Below the pieces are notes generated by a model. That model did not search any database and was not told the DNA's origin. It saw only the letters and a list, made by a program, of their open reading frames with translations. Positions 62,916 through 64,000 of a stretch of DNA of 64,000 nt are shown in pieces. How positions within the stretch are numbered: position 1 is the first letter of the stretch; each line of letters begins with the position of its first letter. Source of the DNA: an uncultured Paracoccaceae bacterium (GTDB taxonomy: Bacteria; Pseudomonadota; Alphaproteobacteria; Rhodobacterales; Rhodobacteraceae); contig CANKYO010000001.1 of assembly GCA_947488175.1 (NCBI GenBank), positions 310,001-374,000 of the forward strand. The letters run 5' to 3'. The translations under genes and the position numbers were made by a program.

Positions 62916-64000
62916 ATGCAGCACTTCCCCATCTTCCTCGCCGTCGCAGGCCGCCGCATCGTCGTTTCAGGCGGCGGTGACGCGGCCATGGCCAAGCTGC
63001 GCTTGCTGATGAAAACAGAGGCGCATCTGACTGTAATTGCTTCCGAAATCGCCCCCGATATCCAGAAATGGGCAGCGCAAGACAAGCTGACAATCATCAA
63101 TCGCGCCATGGAACCTGGTGATGCGCTCTGCGCCGCCCTGTTCTACGCCGCCAACGAAGATGATGTCGAAGATGCGCGCGTTTCAGCCATCGCCCACGCC
63201 GAAGGTGCACTCGTAAATATCGTTGATAATCTGGCAGATAGCCAGTTCATCACCCCCGCCATCGTGGACCGCGACCCGGTCACCGTCGCCATCGGAACCG
63301 AAGGCGCGGCACCGGTCCTGGCCCGCGCGATCAAGGCCGATCTGGAGGAACGGCTGCCCACCTCGCTCGGCATCCTCGCCCGCATCGGCAAAACCTTCCG
63401 CCACGCCGCCGACGTGCTGCCCATGGGCCGCAAACGGCGCGATTTCTGGTCCGCCTTCTATTTCAACACCGGCCCCAAAGCCATTGAAGACGCTGGCGAA
63501 AACGGCGTAATTCCAGCACTCGAAACCCTGCTCGACACCCACATCATGGCCAAGGCGCGGGAAGGCCATGTCGACCTCGTCGGCGCTGGTCCCGGCGACC
63601 CCGAACTGCTGACGCTCAAGGCACGCAACGCGCTCGACACCGCCGATGTGGTGATCCACGACCGGCTGGTCACCCCCGAAATCCTCGAACTTGCCCGGCG
63701 CGAGGCGATCATCATCGACGCCGGCAAAACCGGCTTTGGCCCCTCGATGAAGCAGGAAGACATCGACGCCCTGATCGTGCAGCACGCCCAGGACGGCCAC
63801 CATGTGGTCCGGCTCAAGGCAGGCGATCCAACTATCTTCGGGCGGCTTGACGAAGAAATCGAAGCCCTTGAAAACGCGGGCATTTCCTATCGGGTCATCC
63901 CCGGCATCACCGCCGCCTCCGCCGCCGTCGCGACCATCGGACAAAGCCTGACCAAACGGCAGCGCAACTCCTCCGTCCGCCTGATCACAGGGCACGATAC
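62916..64000 (+). CDS. cysG: Siroheme synthase CysG, 3' truncated
   Basis: The frame opens at ATG 62916 (GAGGGT upstream) and runs uninterrupted to the window end, giving 361 residues. The N-terminal precorrin-2 dehydrogenase/ferrochelatase part has the NAD-binding GGGDAAMAKLRLL loop and NPGPKAIEDA-type linker; the C-terminal uroporphyrinogen-III methyltransferase begins near residue 216 with LVGAGPGDPELLTLKA and VVIHDRLVTPEIL. CysG makes siroheme, the cofactor of sulfite and nitrite reductase. The dimerisation and active-site His/Ser set cannot be checked fully because the 3' end is missing. It is divergent from the Lrp gene. Confidence 0.95.
   Translation, partial: MQHFPIFLAVAGRRIVVSGGGDAAMAKLRLLMKTEAHLTVIASEIAPDIQKWAAQDKLTIINRAMEPGDALCAALFYAANEDDVEDARVSAIAHAEGALVNIVDNLADSQFITPAIVDRDPVTVAIGTEGAAPVLARAIKADLEERLPTSLGILARIGKTFRHAADVLPMGRKRRDFWSAFYFNTGPKAIEDAGENGVIPALETLLDTHIMAKAREGHVDLVGAGPGDPELLTLKARNALDTADVVIHDRLVTPEILELARREAIIIDAGKTGFGPSMKQEDIDALIVQHAQDGHHVVRLKAGDPTIFGRLDEEIEALENAGISYRVIPGITAASAAVATIGQSLTKRQRNSSVRLITGHD

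Noticed and set aside
1-64000. Gene transfer agent, prophage or insertion sequence genes
   Set aside because: No capsid, terminase, tail, integrase or transposase sequence was recognised on either strand.

Overview
The window looks like chromosomal DNA of an alphaproteobacterium of the order Rhodobacterales, most likely the marine Roseobacter group. The evidence is the high-GC coding sequence, 5-aminolevulinate synthase (hemA) of the Shemin pathway, a DctPQM TRAP transporter with DctBD, DUF5930/M23 peptidase next to bactofilin, SUF-type Fe-S proteins, and an Lrp regulator divergent from siroheme synthase (cysG). The genus cannot be fixed from sequence alone. I see no phage, no complete insertion sequence, no CRISPR array and no rRNA. 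About 60 protein genes and four tRNAs are supported; one gene is truncated at each end of the window. Many reading frames extend upstream of the real gene, so starts here were chosen by Shine-Dalgarno signal and family length.

Layout. 1-9.6 kb: partial hydrolase-like gene, GNAT, lpdA, DUF924, MFS, then queA overlapping a large AsmA/YhdP-like gene, with bcp divergent. 9.6-12.4 kb: DUF455 ferritin-like gene, M23 peptidase overlapping bactofilin. 12.5-22.2 kb: LysE exporter, amidase-DUF2189, prfB, PBP1A, methyltransferase, aminotransferase-amidase (AmiC-type). 22.3-30.9 kb: DsbA-like protein, a frameshifted KAP NTPase behind ispG, rodZ-like gene, hemA, M20 peptidase. 30.9-35.2 kb: a tRNA zone (two identical tRNA-Asp, two tRNA-Val) with an AT-rich orphan gene, LytTR regulator, pirin, HU. 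35.3-44.8 kb: lon, tgt, MFS, CPBP protease, SUF/DUF59, acetyltransferase, GDPD. 44.9-47.8 kb: a SatD-like/DUF3307 pair, SufA-like, TfoX, tpiA. 47.8-55.3 kb: TRAP dicarboxylate module with a cobalamin-domain regulator and DctBD. 55.3-64 kb: P450, methyltransferase-kinase fusion, small lipoproteins, L,D-transpeptidase, Tat protein plus cytochrome b, DUF2145, Lrp and cysG.

Genes that work together: dctB-dctD, the B12-domain gene and dctPQM all lie on the minus strand and form a regulated organic-acid uptake module. The M23 peptidase, bactofilin, PBP1A, AmiC-type amidase, L,D-transpeptidase and RodZ-like protein are a scattered cell-wall/cell-shape set. queA and tgt are both queuosine genes. Two SUF-related genes lie 3.4 kb apart.

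Most interesting signals: (1) three intergenic copies of an element built from CCGACG hexamers repeated exactly every 11 bp; (2) a SatD-like protein with cyclase-like GD motifs and a C-terminal HTH, paired with a DUF3307 membrane protein and preceded by five AAGCAA/TTGCTT sites; (3) a KAP NTPase whose frame breaks just after an (AT)6 tract; (4) a DctD that has lost the GAFTGA loop and a normal Walker A; (5) a methyltransferase fused to a kinase-like domain with correctly spaced D-N-D residues.
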